DNA of 64,000 bases from Streptomyces himastatinicus ATCC 53653. Lineage in GTDB: Bacteria; Actinomycetota; Actinomycetes; Streptomycetales; Streptomycetaceae. Of the stretch, positions 1 to 8,853 are shown piece after piece; the first letter of the stretch is position 1; every line of letters starts with the position of its first letter. A model generated the notes under the pieces. It ran no database searches, was not told the origin of the DNA, and worked only from the letters and a program-made list of their open reading frames with translations. The stretch lies in contig NZ_GG657754.1 of assembly GCF_000158915.1 (NCBI RefSeq), positions 10,790,615 to 10,854,614 on the forward strand, given 5' to 3'. Both the position numbers and the translations under genes were made by a program.

Positions 1-133
1 CCGGCAACTCCTCCCACGCCGCCTCCCGCCGCGCGGCGTCTCGATCGCAGGCGGCCACCACCTCCATGCCCACCCGCCGGCACCAGCCCGCCAGGAATAG
101 CCCCATCCTCAGCCCGATCACACCAACCCGCAT
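1..133 (-). CDS. Gfo/Idh/MocA-type oxidoreductase, N-terminal part only
   Basis: Only the first 44 codons lie in the window; the gene runs off the left edge. The reading begins MRVGVIGLRMG and later has VVAACDRD. This is the first beta strand, glycine-rich turn and acidic end of the second strand of a Rossmann NAD(P) fold, as seen in Gfo/Idh/MocA dehydrogenases, which usually act on sugars or inositols. The second glycine of the usual GxGxxG is replaced (GLRMG). Start ATG at 133; a GTG two codons upstream is an alternative. The family call rests on this short stretch alone. Confidence 0.55.
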   Translation of the reverse strand, partial: MRVGVIGLRMGLFLAGWCRRVGMEVVAACDRDAARREAAWEELP

Positions 134-966
134 GCGCACATGGTTCCTTGGCGTCTGCTGCCCATGGCAAGTCCTTTTCCGGTAGCCCCCTCACAACACC
201 AGCATCATCAGCCGCAGCCCCGACGCCTCTCATACACTCTGACCACGCGGGGCGACGCGCTGTTCGAGTTATGCGAGGCGCTGCTCTGGCTGCGGCCGGA
301 CGCCGAAACCTGCCCTGACCAGGCCTTTTGTCACACGTTCGGCCGGGGCGAGGGAAGGTGCCCGGCTGGCCGCACTCGATCGTGGCCGCGCTGGAGACGG
401 GCCGGGCGTCATGGACGCAGCTTGGCAGGCAGCGGACCAGTGGGCGTGGCTCGTGATGGGGCTGTCGACAACAACGGCGGGAGGTATGCTGCCTCAGTGA
501 TCGACGGGGTGGCATACGGTGTACTGGCCCAGGGGGCGGAGAGCGTGCCCTCGGCCGCCGAGCCCGTCTGGCACCACCCCTACCTCCCTGCCGCACGCAG
601 CGCCTGGCAGAGGCGGATGACAAGCGGGTCGGCCGACCGTGCCTCCCACAGCTGTGGGTCCCGCCCCTCCTCGTCCGCGGCACGGCACGCCGCCGAGTGC
701 ACGATCACGGCACTCGCCGCCGGGCGATGTCGCCTGTGAGCAGCGTCGGCACGTGAAGCTGTGCCGGACCGCCGCCGCGCTGTGTCGTTGACAGCGCGTT
801 CCGGCCTTCTCCCGGCATGTCCGGCGCACACCTGTGTGCCTGCCGGGCCTGACCTCATCTGCCTGCCTGGCCGGGCCTGACCTCACCTCTTTGGGTGTTC
901 ACCGCCCGCGCCCATGAGAATTCGCCACCTTGAGATGCCACCGACGACGGTGAGAATGGACGAGTC
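134..966. other. long intergenic region without a convincing gene
   Basis: Open frames here are arginine/proline/alanine-rich on both strands and resemble no protein family I know. The only visible structure is a short direct repeat, CCGGGCCTGACCTCA, at 843-857 and again at 871-885 (28-bp period), about 80 bp before the next gene. No tRNA, hairpin terminator or clear promoter was seen. Confidence 0.5.
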
Positions 967-2280
967 GTGAGTGCGAAGCAGCCCAGAACGCTGAAAACCG
1001 TGACCGGAGCCGGCGGAACGTCGGAGACCTACGACCTGGCGATCGATCCGACCCGATCCACGCTGGACACCGCTGTGCGGGTTGCGAAACTGGCCGAAGC
1101 CGCGAGGATCGACGCACTGTTCACCGCCGATCTGCTCAGCTTCGGCGCCCAGGGCGCCATCGGGTCGCAGGAGCCGCTGATCTTCGTCTCGGCGCTGAGC
1201 CAGGTGACGTCGCGGATCGGCCTGATCGCCACGGTCTCGACCACCTTCAACCACCCGTTCAATCTGGCGCGGTTGTTCGGAACCCTCGATCATGTGAGCA
1301 ACGGCCGGGCTGCCTGGAACCTGGTGACCTCCTCGGTCGGTGAGGAGAACTTCGGCCCCGACGAACTGCCCAGCCCGCAGGAACGCTACGCGCGCGCCGC
1401 GGAGACGCTGGACGTGGTCAACGCGCTGTGGGACAGCTGGGAGCCGGGTGCACTGACCGTCGGCACGGACGGCAAGGCGTTGCTGCACCGGGATAGGGTG
1501 CACCCCATCCATCACTCCGGCCGGTTCTTCACCGTCGCCGGCCCTCTGAACATCCCGCCGCTGCCACAGCGGCGCCCGGTGCAGATCCAGGCCGGACAGT
1601 CCGAAGCGGGGATAGCACTGGGCGCCCGCTACGCCGAGATCGTCTTCACCTCGCTCCCCACTGTCGACATCGCGCTGGACTTCACCCGGAAGATCCGCCG
1701 CCAGGCCGCGCAGTTCGGAAGGCCCGGCGGGCTGCCACTGATCTTCAGCTCGTTCCATGCCACCTACGGCGCCACCGAGGAGGAGGCGCAGCGGCTCGTA
1801 CGCGAGCGGCGCGAGTCGATCGACTTCGAACGCGGCCGCGCCCAAGTGGCCGACATGCTCGGCGGAGGAGTCGATCTGTCTGACATCCCGCTCGACGCGA
1901 CGCTGCCGGAGAGCCTGCTGCCGGACGTCGCTTCGGTGAACCGCCGCCGCGGCCGGGTCGACATCTTCGCCGGCTACGCGCGACAGGGCTATACGCTGCG
2001 GGAGCTCGTCATCGCGGCCCAGGACACCGGGCACTGGGCCGTCGCCGGAACCCCCGAGCAACTCGCCGACGCCGTTGAGGAACGGTTCCGGGCGGGTGTT
2101 CTGGACGTGATCTCGCTGAATGGCCTCGCCGACCCGCGGCAGCACGACTTCGTCGTCAACGGCCTGCTGCACGAGCTGCGCAAACGGAAGATCGTAGCCG
2201 CCGACTACACCGGCACCACTCTGCGCGAGAACCTTGGACTCGAGCTGCCGGCCCGTGAGGTTGCGCCTGTCCATGCCTGA
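967..2280 (+). CDS. FMN-dependent monooxygenase, luciferase-like NtaA/SnaA/DszA family
   Basis: 437 residues. Members of this family use reduced FMN, supplied by a separate flavin reductase, and O2 to oxidise small sulfur or nitrogen compounds. Motifs seen: LAEAARIDALFTADL, TSRIGLIATVSTTFNHPFNLARL and GRAAWNLVTS, all typical of the TIM-barrel core. The start is GTG 967; an in-frame stop at 931 rules out any earlier start. The protein then lacks the first barrel strand (usually HLNAF-like) that family members carry before the FDA(L)F motif, so the N-terminus may be truncated or frameshifted. A flavin reductase remnant follows immediately, consistent with a former two-component system. Substrate unknown. 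Confidence 0.8.
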   Translation: MSAKQPRTLKTVTGAGGTSETYDLAIDPTRSTLDTAVRVAKLAEAARIDALFTADLLSFGAQGAIGSQEPLIFVSALSQVTSRIGLIATVSTTFNHPFNLARLFGTLDHVSNGRAAWNLVTSSVGEENFGPDELPSPQERYARAAETLDVVNALWDSWEPGALTVGTDGKALLHRDRVHPIHHSGRFFTVAGPLNIPPLPQRRPVQIQAGQSEAGIALGARYAEIVFTSLPTVDIALDFTRKIRRQAAQFGRPGGLPLIFSSFHATYGATEEEAQRLVRERRESIDFERGRAQVADMLGGGVDLSDIPLDATLPESLLPDVASVNRRRGRVDIFAGYARQGYTLRELVIAAQDTGHWAVAGTPEQLADAVEERFRAGVLDVISLNGLADPRQHDFVVNGLLHELRKRKIVAADYTGTTLRENLGLELPAREVAPVHA

Positions 2281-2545
2281 CGCTCCGGCCTGACCTGCCG
2301 GACCTTTATGAGCGTGTCGCCGGACCCACCGCTGGTCGCGTTCGCTGTGGCGGTCACCTCCAAGAGCTACCCGGCATCCGGGAGGCCGGCCGGTTCGTGG
2401 TCAACATCCTCGCCGAGGACCAGGCCGAACTCGCCACGGCGTTCGCCCGCAGCGTCGGCCCGTCCGCGTGGGCGGGCGGAACGCGGCCGGGCGAAACGGC
2501 CATCTTGCCCGGTGCATGCCAATGGTGCGAAAATCCGGAAATCGA
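2281..2545 (+). pseudogene. flavin reductase remnant, truncated and frameshifted
   Basis: Directly after the monooxygenase stop, the frame of 2281 reads GLTCRTFMSVSPDPPLVAFA, the FMN-binding signature of the flavin reductase-like (RutF/HpaC) family. From about 2380 the match moves to another frame, which reads REAGRFVVNILAEDQAELA. Joining the two needs one inserted base. The N-terminal 30-40 residues and the C-terminal half are missing. This is seen in the sequence; the inference is that it was the reductase partner of the monooxygenase at 967. The residual 106-codon open frame starting at 2308 is unlikely to make a working protein. Confidence 0.75.
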
Positions 2546-2621
2546 TGCCTGCCCGTGAGCCGTTCGGCGAACCGGGCATGACCCACGCTCAGCCGGCTGA
2601 TCTCGACAGCAAGGGAGTGGC

Positions 2622-3737
2622 GTGTTAGGCGCACTGAGGTTCAGGCACGTGTCCATGGCGGCGACGGCGGCCGTCCTCGCGCTCCTTCTCCCCGCATGCG
2701 GCGGCGACGGCCAACCGGGCGGGAACGGCCCCGCCGCTTCCGCGTCGCTCGACCCCGAGGCGGACTTACGCAAGCAGCGGCTCACTGTCTCGAACTGGGA
2801 CGGCTATATGCCGAAGGACCTTCCCGCCCGGTTCAAGTCGGCCGTCGGCACGCCCATGACCGTCGCCAAGCACAGCACCAACGAGGAGATCGTCGCCAAA
2901 CTGACCGCCTCCGCCGACAGCGGCATCGACGTGGCGTTCGTATCGGGCCAGTACGCGCAGGCGCTCGCGGAGCAGGGGCTGCTCGAACCCATCCACCACG
3001 ATCGGGTCCCGCACCTGAAGAACCTGGACCCGCTCGCCGCCCGGCTCGCCCACGACAAGGGCAACGTCTACTCCGTCCCGTACACCTGGGGCACCACCGG
3101 GCTCTGCTACCGCAAGGACCTCGTCGGCTACACCCCCGACAGCTGGAACGACCTGCTGAAGCCGCGCGCCGCGGTCAAGGGCAAGGCCACCATGCTGAAG
3201 ACCGAACGCTGGCTCTTCCTCCCCGCGCAGAAGGCGCTCGGCTACTCGGTGAACACCACCGACGAGCAAGAGCTCGCCAAGGTCAAAGAGTTGCTGCTCA
3301 CCGCGAAGGACGGGCTCCTCGCCTACGACGACACCACGTTCGGCGACCGCCTCAAGTCCGGGGAGGCCGTGCTGGCGGAGGCCTGGGACGGCTGGTGCCC
3401 GACCGACGACAAGAGGATCGGCTTCGTCGTCCCCAAGGAGGGCAGCGACCTCTGGACCGACACGATGGTCATCCTCAAGTCGTCGAAGAACAAGGAGGCG
3501 GCACACGCCTTCATCGACTACGTCCTCGACGCGAAGGTGCACTCCTGGGTCGCCTCGAACATCTTCTACAAGGTCCCCAACACCGCCGCCATGGCCGAAC
3601 TCGACCCGGCCCTGCTGAAGAGCTACCCCGCACTCGCCATGCCCCCCGAGCGACTGCTCAAGGGCGAGTCCGCCGTCGACCTCGGGGACGACGCGACGGC
3701 GTACACCCGGATCGTCACGGAAGTCACCGCGGGTTGA
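2622..3737 (+). CDS. ABC transporter substrate-binding lipoprotein, spermidine/putrescine type
   Basis: 371 residues, PotD/PotF-like. A lipoprotein signal ends in the lipobox LLPAC (Cys26). The mature part begins LTVSNWDGYMPKD, as in polyamine-binding proteins, and contains VPYTWGTTGLCYRKD, the hinge region of this family. It would capture a polyamine or another small cationic or amide substrate at the membrane surface. Start GTG 2622 follows AAGGGAG. Codon 2 is TTA (2625) and codon 49 is also TTA (2766), so translation in Streptomyces should depend on the bldA leucyl-tRNA. Its stop overlaps the next ATG by one base. First gene of the long operon ending near 12.0 kb. Confidence 0.88.
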   Translation: MLGALRFRHVSMAATAAVLALLLPACGGDGQPGGNGPAASASLDPEADLRKQRLTVSNWDGYMPKDLPARFKSAVGTPMTVAKHSTNEEIVAKLTASADSGIDVAFVSGQYAQALAEQGLLEPIHHDRVPHLKNLDPLAARLAHDKGNVYSVPYTWGTTGLCYRKDLVGYTPDSWNDLLKPRAAVKGKATMLKTERWLFLPAQKALGYSVNTTDEQELAKVKELLLTAKDGLLAYDDTTFGDRLKSGEAVLAEAWDGWCPTDDKRIGFVVPKEGSDLWTDTMVILKSSKNKEAAHAFIDYVLDAKVHSWVASNIFYKVPNTAAMAELDPALLKSYPALAMPPERLLKGESAVDLGDDATAYTRIVTEVTAG

Positions 3738-4612
3738 TGGCCCGACGGGGGAAAGCGGCCGGAAGACCACATGTGCGAGCCCGTATCGTCCTGCTCGGCC
3801 CGGGCCTGTCCTACCTGGCCGTCCTGCTCCTGCTGCCGCTGGCCCTGCTGATCGGCTACACGGTCTTCCGGCGGGGCCGCTTCGGCGGGATCGCGTACGA
3901 GGACGGAAGCACCGGCGAGAACTTCGCGCGGCTCACCGACCCCCTCTACGCCGGCGTCCTCACCGACTCGCTGCGCATCGCCGCCGTCACCACGCTGCTC
4001 GCGCTGCTCCTCGGCTACCCGACCGCGTACGCGATCAGCCGGCTGCCCGGCAGATGGCGCACGGTCGCCCTGGTCCTGGTCGTGCTCCCGTTCTGGACCA
4101 ACTTCCTGATCCGTACCTACGCCTGGATCGTGCTGCTGTCCACCCACGGCGTGGTCAACTCGGCCCTCACCGGCATCGGGGTGATCGACCGGCCGCTGAA
4201 ACTCCTCTACACGGAACCCGCAGTCGTCCTCGGACTGCTCTACGCCTATCTCCCGCTGATGGTGCTGCCGCTGTACTCGGCGATCGAGCGGGTCGACCCC
4301 CAGCTGCTCGAAGCCTCGGCCGATCTGGGCGCCCGCCCGGCCCGCACGTTCTGGAGCGTGACCCTCCCGCACACCCTGCCCGGCGTGCTGACCGGCTGCG
4401 TCTTCGTCTTCGTGCCCAGCCTCGGCAACTTCGTCGTCCCCGAACTGCTGGGCGGCGGGCGCACGGTCATGGTCGGCAATCTGATCAGAGACCAGTTCCT
4501 CACGGCGCGGGACTGGCCGTTCGGCTCGGTGCTCGCCCTCGCCCTGATGGCGTTCCTGGTCCTGCTGCTCATGGCGCAGGCCTGGGCAGGGCGCCGGCTG
4601 GGCGGCCGCTGA
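3737..4612 (+). CDS. ABC transporter permease, PotB-like
   Basis: 291 residues, about six membrane segments. The conserved cytoplasmic EAA-type loop reads EASADLGARPARTFWSVTLP. Start ATG 3737 overlaps the stop of the binding-protein gene (TGATG), and its own stop overlaps the next ATG at 4612 in the same way, so the three are translationally coupled. It pairs with the following PotC-like permease to form the channel. The family is clear; the transported molecule cannot be read from sequence. Confidence 0.88.
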   Translation: MARRGKAAGRPHVRARIVLLGPGLSYLAVLLLLPLALLIGYTVFRRGRFGGIAYEDGSTGENFARLTDPLYAGVLTDSLRIAAVTTLLALLLGYPTAYAISRLPGRWRTVALVLVVLPFWTNFLIRTYAWIVLLSTHGVVNSALTGIGVIDRPLKLLYTEPAVVLGLLYAYLPLMVLPLYSAIERVDPQLLEASADLGARPARTFWSVTLPHTLPGVLTGCVFVFVPSLGNFVVPELLGGGRTVMVGNLIRDQFLTARDWPFGSVLALALMAFLVLLLMAQAWAGRRLGGR

Positions 4613-5379
4613 TGCGCCGGGCGACGCTCCTCCCGCTGTGGGTGACGTACGCGTTCCTCTACACGCCCGTCGTGGTGCTGGTGGTGATGTCCTTCAACCG
4701 CTCGGACAGCCCCTACGAGTGGTCCGGGTTCAGCACCGCCTGGTACGGCACGCTGGCCGGCGACGACGAGGTCCTGCAGGGCCTGGCCAACACGCTGATC
4801 GTGGCCGCGGGCGCGACCGCCGCGTCCACCGTCCTCGGCACCCTGCTCGCCGTGGGGCTCGCCCGCCACGCGAGCCGGTCGCGGCTGCTGCCCGCCCTGT
4901 CGGTGCTGCCCGCCGTCCTGCCGGACATCGTGCTCGCGATCGGACTGCTCGCCTTCTACTCGCTCGTCTCGGCCACCCTCGGCCTGCACTCCGTGCTGCT
5001 CGCCCACACCGTCTTCGGCCTCGCCTTCGTCACGGCCGTCGTGCGCACCCGGATCGCCCACGTCGACCCCTCCCTGGAGGAGGCCTCACGCGACCTCGGC
5101 GCGGGCGAGGTCACCACGTTCCTCCGCATCACCCTGCCGACCCTCGCCCCCGGCATCGTGGCGGGCGCGCTGCTGACGTTCACGCTCTCGCTCGACGAGT
5201 TCGTCATCGCCTTCTTCACCGCGGGACCGAAGGACCCCACCCTGCCGATCGTCATCTACTCGATGATCAGGTTCGGCGTGACCCCGGAGATCAACGCGCT
5301 CGCCACCCTGCTGCTCGCGGTCGGCTTCACCGTGGTGATCGCCGCCCAGCGCATCAGCCGGCTGACGGAGGCGCTGTGA
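4612..5379 (+). CDS. ABC transporter permease, PotC-like
   Basis: 255 residues with five to six hydrophobic segments. The EAA loop reads EEASRDLGAGEVTTFLRITLP, followed by LDEFVIAFFTAGP, which is characteristic of PotC/PotI proteins. Start ATG 4612 overlaps the previous stop; the end overlaps the ATPase gene by 4 nt (GTGA). Second half of the channel of the first importer. Confidence 0.88.
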   Translation: MRRATLLPLWVTYAFLYTPVVVLVVMSFNRSDSPYEWSGFSTAWYGTLAGDDEVLQGLANTLIVAAGATAASTVLGTLLAVGLARHASRSRLLPALSVLPAVLPDIVLAIGLLAFYSLVSATLGLHSVLLAHTVFGLAFVTAVVRTRIAHVDPSLEEASRDLGAGEVTTFLRITLPTLAPGIVAGALLTFTLSLDEFVIAFFTAGPKDPTLPIVIYSMIRFGVTPEINALATLLLAVGFTVVIAAQRISRLTEAL

Positions 5380-6419
5380 TCCGTATCCATGCCGTCACCC
5401 GGCGGTTCGGCGAGGTCACCGCCCTGGACGGAGTGAGCCTGGAGATCGAGGAGGGCGAGTTCTTCGCCCTCCTCGGCCCGAGCGGCTGCGGCAAGACGAC
5501 CCTGCTGCGCGTCCTCGCCGGATTCGAGACCCCGGACAGCGGCACGGTCACCCTGGACGGCCAGGACCTGCTGGGCGTGCCCGCGCACCGGAGGCCGGTC
5601 AACCTCATGTTCCAGTCGTACGCGCTGTTCCCGCACATGAACGTGGAGAAGAACATCGCGTACGGGCTGGCGCGGGAAGGGCTCGCCCGGGCCGAGATCG
5701 GCGAACGGGTCGCGGCCGTACTCGCCACCGTCGGGCTGACCGCGCACGCTCGCAGACGGCCGCACCAGCTGTCCGGCGGGCAGCGGCAGCGGGTCGCCCT
5801 CGCCCGTGCCATCGTCAAACGCCCCCGTGTGCTGCTGCTCGACGAGCCGCTGTCGGCGCTGGACAAACAGGTCCGCGCCGAGATGCAGCTGGAGCTCAAG
5901 CGCCTCCAGCACCAGGTGGGCATCACCTTCCTCGTCGTCACCCACGACCAGGAGGAGGCCATGTCGCTCGCCGACCGGATCGCCGTCCTGGACCGGGGGC
6001 GCGTCCAGCAGGTCGACACCCCCGTCGAGCTCTACCGGCACCCCCGGGGCCGGTTCGTCGCGGGCTTCGTCGGCGCCAACAACGTCTTCTCCGGACGGCT
6101 GCTGCCCTCCGGCGGACTCGACGTACCCGGCGTCGGTGTCCTGCCCGCCCCGGCCGGGAAGGCGGCCGGGCTGGTCGGCGTACGACCGGAGAGCATCCGG
6201 CTCGCCGCCCAGGGCGCGGACGCTCACCTGCACGGCACGGTGCTGGACATCAGCTACTTCGGCGGCTCCTCCAGGATCGCGGTCACGGTCCCCGGTCTGG
6301 ACCGGCCGGTCCTGCTGACCGTTCCGGGCCCGGCCACGGTGACCTCCGGGGCCCGCGTCGCGCTGTCGTGGGACCCGGAGAGCGCGGTACTGATCGAGAC
6401 GACGGGAGACACCCCTTGA
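5376..6419 (+). CDS. ABC transporter ATP-binding protein, PotA-like
   Basis: 347 residues. Walker A GPSGCGKTT (residues 34-42), Q-loop MFQSYALFPHMNV, signature LSGGQRQRVALARA, Walker B VLLLDEPLSALD and switch histidine THDQEEAMSL are all intact. The last 100 residues form a TOBE-type regulatory domain (VGVRPES). Start GTG 5376 overlaps the permease stop by 4 nt. It energises the importer at 2622-5379. The stop overlaps a TTG start of the glycosyltransferase gene, an unusual neighbour for this class of transporter. Confidence 0.9.
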   Translation: MIRIHAVTRRFGEVTALDGVSLEIEEGEFFALLGPSGCGKTTLLRVLAGFETPDSGTVTLDGQDLLGVPAHRRPVNLMFQSYALFPHMNVEKNIAYGLAREGLARAEIGERVAAVLATVGLTAHARRRPHQLSGGQRQRVALARAIVKRPRVLLLDEPLSALDKQVRAEMQLELKRLQHQVGITFLVVTHDQEEAMSLADRIAVLDRGRVQQVDTPVELYRHPRGRFVAGFVGANNVFSGRLLPSGGLDVPGVGVLPAPAGKAAGLVGVRPESIRLAAQGADAHLHGTVLDISYFGGSSRIAVTVPGLDRPVLLTVPGPATVTSGARVALSWDPESAVLIETTGDTP

Positions 6420-7714
6420 GCAGACCCCTGACCATCCTCTTCGCGCCGGAGAGCGCGTACGGCCCGACCAACAACTGCGTCGGCATCGGCGACGTACTGC
6501 GCCGACGGGGCCACCGCGTGGTGTTCGCGGCGGAGGCGTCCTGGAAGGGCAGGCTCGCCCCGCTCGGCTTCGAGGAGGACCTGGTCGACCTGGCGCCGCC
6601 GCCCGAAAAACCCCAGGAGGCGGGCCAGTTCTGGAAGGACTTCGTACGCGACACCGCCCCCGAGTTCCAAAAGCCCACGATCGAACAGCTGGGCACATGG
6701 GTCAGGCCGGTCTGGGAGGAACTGATCGCCGGCGCCCGGTACTGCGAACCTCAGCTCAAGAGAATCGTCGACCGGGTCCGGCCGGACGTGATCGTCGAGG
6801 ACAACGTCGTCTGCTTCCCCGCGCTGACCACGGCCGACGCGCCCTTCGTACGGATCGTCTCCTGCAACCCGCTGGAGATGAAGGGCGAACACGTCCCCCC
6901 GCCCTTCTCCGGCTACCCGGCCGCTGACCGCGCGGGCTGGGCCGCGTTCCGTGCCGAGTACGACCGCACCCACCGCGAGGTCTGGGCGGAGTTCAACGCC
7001 TGGGTCGTGGACCAGGGCGCGAGGCCGCTGCCCGACCTGGAGTTCATCCACGACGGCGAGCTGAACCTGTACGTCTATCCGGAGAGCGCCGACTACGCCG
7101 AAGCCCGCCCGCTGGGCCCTGCCTGGCACCGGCTGGACTCCTCGGTCCGCGAGACCGACGAGGAGTTCACCTTGCCGCCGGAGCTGGCCGAACGGCCCGG
7201 GGGCAGCGCGCTGATCTACTTCAGCCTGGGCTCCCTCGGCTCCGCCGACGTCGGCCTCATGCGCCGGATCATCGCCTCCCTGGCCCGCACCCCGCACCGC
7301 TACATCGTCTCCAAGGGACCGCTGCACGACGAGATCGAGCTGCCTCCCACCATGTGGGGCGCGGAGTTCCTCCCGCAGACGCGGATCCTCCCGCTCGTCG
7401 ACCTCGTCATCACCCATGGCGGCAACAACACGACCACCGAGAGCCTCCACTTCGGCAAGCCCATGATCGTGCTCCCGCTGTTCTGGGACCAGTACGACAA
7501 CGCACAGCGGATCGCCGAACTCGGCTACGGCGTCCGCCTCGACCCGTACCGCTTCACCGACGCGCAACTGCACGGCGCCCTGACGGAGTTGCTCGGCGAC
7601 ACCCGCCTGCGGCACAGGCTGACGGAAGCCTCCACGACCATCCGGGCCCGCGACGGGCTGCGCACCGCCGCCGACCTCATCGAGCGGCACGGCCACGAAG
7701 GGTACGGAACATGA
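6416..7714 (+). CDS. GT1-family glycosyltransferase (MGT/UGT type)
   Basis: 432 residues from TTG 6416, which overlaps the upstream stop by 4 nt and puts SRPLTILFAPESAYGPTNN at the N-terminus, the first strand of a GT-B fold. The C-terminal donor-binding part has SLGSLG, then HGGNNTTTESLHFGKPMIVL and FWDQYDNAQR. This is the pattern of natural-product and macrolide glycosyltransferases that use a nucleotide-sugar. It is cytoplasmic and lies between two ABC importers, coupled by 4-nt overlaps on both sides. Inference: it may glucosylate an imported or related small molecule. An alternative start upstream would add 16 unconserved residues. Confidence 0.82.
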   Translation: MSRPLTILFAPESAYGPTNNCVGIGDVLRRRGHRVVFAAEASWKGRLAPLGFEEDLVDLAPPPEKPQEAGQFWKDFVRDTAPEFQKPTIEQLGTWVRPVWEELIAGARYCEPQLKRIVDRVRPDVIVEDNVVCFPALTTADAPFVRIVSCNPLEMKGEHVPPPFSGYPAADRAGWAAFRAEYDRTHREVWAEFNAWVVDQGARPLPDLEFIHDGELNLYVYPESADYAEARPLGPAWHRLDSSVRETDEEFTLPPELAERPGGSALIYFSLGSLGSADVGLMRRIIASLARTPHRYIVSKGPLHDEIELPPTMWGAEFLPQTRILPLVDLVITHGGNNTTTESLHFGKPMIVLPLFWDQYDNAQRIAELGYGVRLDPYRFTDAQLHGALTELLGDTRLRHRLTEASTTIRARDGLRTAADLIERHGHEGYGT

Positions 7715-8817
7715 AACTGTGCTTACGGCTCGGCCTCGCTGTCGTCGTCCTCGCTGCGCTCTCCGCCTGCGCGGACGGGCCCTCGTCGTCCTCCGACGGT
7801 GACTCGGGCGCCCGGGCCACGCTCCGACTCGCCGTTCCCTCGGCCGTGGTCGCACCCAAGGAAGAGGTCGCCACCTACGCGGTGGGCGACGCCGAGGGCT
7901 ATCTGGCCGAGGAGAAGCTGAAAGTCGACGTGATCAACACCGATGGGTCGGTGGCAGCGGTCCAGGCCGTCGCCTCGAACAGCGCCGACATCGCGCCGGC
8001 CGACGCGGGAGCCATCCTCGCCGCACGGGAGAAGGGCGTCCCGGTGAAGGCCATCGGGGGCCTGGTACGGAACTGGCCGTGGCGCATGGCCGTCCAGCCC
8101 GGCAGCGAGATCAGGAGCCCGGCCGACCTCAAGGGCAAGAAGGTCGGGGTCATCAGCCTGGCCTCCGGCTCGGCCATCTACGCCCGCGCGTACGCGAGCG
8201 ACGCCGGACTGGACGCGGCCAAGGACGTCGACCTGCTGCCGGTCGGCGTGGGGGCACAGGCCCTGGCCGCCCTGGAAGACGGCAAGGTCGACGTGCTCGC
8301 CCTGTTCACCCAGGCGTACACCACCATCGAGAACACGGGCACCGATCTGCGCTATCTCGACAACTCCGACGCGTTCGACGGCATCCGCTCCCTGACCTAC
8401 GCGGTGACCGAGAAGACCCTGAAGCAGAAGAAGGACGTGCTGACGCGCTACTTGCGCGCCTCCTACAAGGCACTGCTCTTCTCCGCCGTGAACCCCGAGG
8501 CCGCGATGCGCGACGGCTACCGGGCGTTCCCCCGGCTGCTGACCGGCAAGAAGGCCGACGACCGCATCGCCGATGACACCAGGACCCTCGAGGCGTGGAT
8601 CAAGACCGCGGTCCCCGCCACCGGTGAGCCCGAGGACTTCAAGGACTGGGGCGCGATCAGCGACGGGGAGTGGGACAAGACGGTCGCCTACACCAGGACG
8701 GCCGGCCAGATCACCGAGGACGTCCCCCTCCCGGAGCTGTGGGACGGCAGCCTGCTCACGGGCGCGAACGACTTCGACCCGGCGGCCGTGATCGAGAAGG
8801 CGAAGGCCGCCGGGTGA
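7711..8817 (+). CDS. ABC transporter substrate-binding lipoprotein, SsuA/THI5-like
   Basis: 368 residues. The signal peptide ends in LSAC (Cys20). The mature protein has the periplasmic-binding fold of the nitrate/sulfonate/taurine/pyrimidine group: EGYLAEEKLKVDVI, SNSADIAPADAGAIL, LKGKKVGVISLASGSAIYA. Start ATG 7711 overlaps the glycosyltransferase stop. Codon 5 is TTA (7723), a second bldA-type codon at the head of a binding-protein gene in this operon. It presumably serves the ATPase and permease at 8854-10463. Ligand unknown; THI5-like members bind small anions or pyrimidine-type compounds. Confidence 0.87.
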   Translation: MKLCLRLGLAVVVLAALSACADGPSSSSDGDSGARATLRLAVPSAVVAPKEEVATYAVGDAEGYLAEEKLKVDVINTDGSVAAVQAVASNSADIAPADAGAILAAREKGVPVKAIGGLVRNWPWRMAVQPGSEIRSPADLKGKKVGVISLASGSAIYARAYASDAGLDAAKDVDLLPVGVGAQALAALEDGKVDVLALFTQAYTTIENTGTDLRYLDNSDAFDGIRSLTYAVTEKTLKQKKDVLTRYLRASYKALLFSAVNPEAAMRDGYRAFPRLLTGKKADDRIADDTRTLEAWIKTAVPATGEPEDFKDWGAISDGEWDKTVAYTRTAGQITEDVPLPELWDGSLLTGANDFDPAAVIEKAKAAG

Positions 8818-8853
8818 CGCGGGAAGGCGGGGAGAACAGGAGAGCGGGGGACC

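Noticed and set aside
843..885. Direct repeat CCGGGCCTGACCTCA as an iteron or operator
   Set aside because: Only two copies, no associated gene or symmetry; too little to call a functional element.
140..886. Open frames on both strands in the left intergenic region (199 and 130 codons)
   Set aside because: Arg/Pro/Ala-rich, no ribosome-binding site, no resemblance to any family; typical chance frames in high-GC DNA.
883..2274. 463-codon minus-strand frame opposite the FMN monooxygenase
   Set aside because: Exact antisense shadow; composition (GVGELLGG, RQIDSS etc.) shows no domain, while the plus strand has clear luciferase-like motifs.
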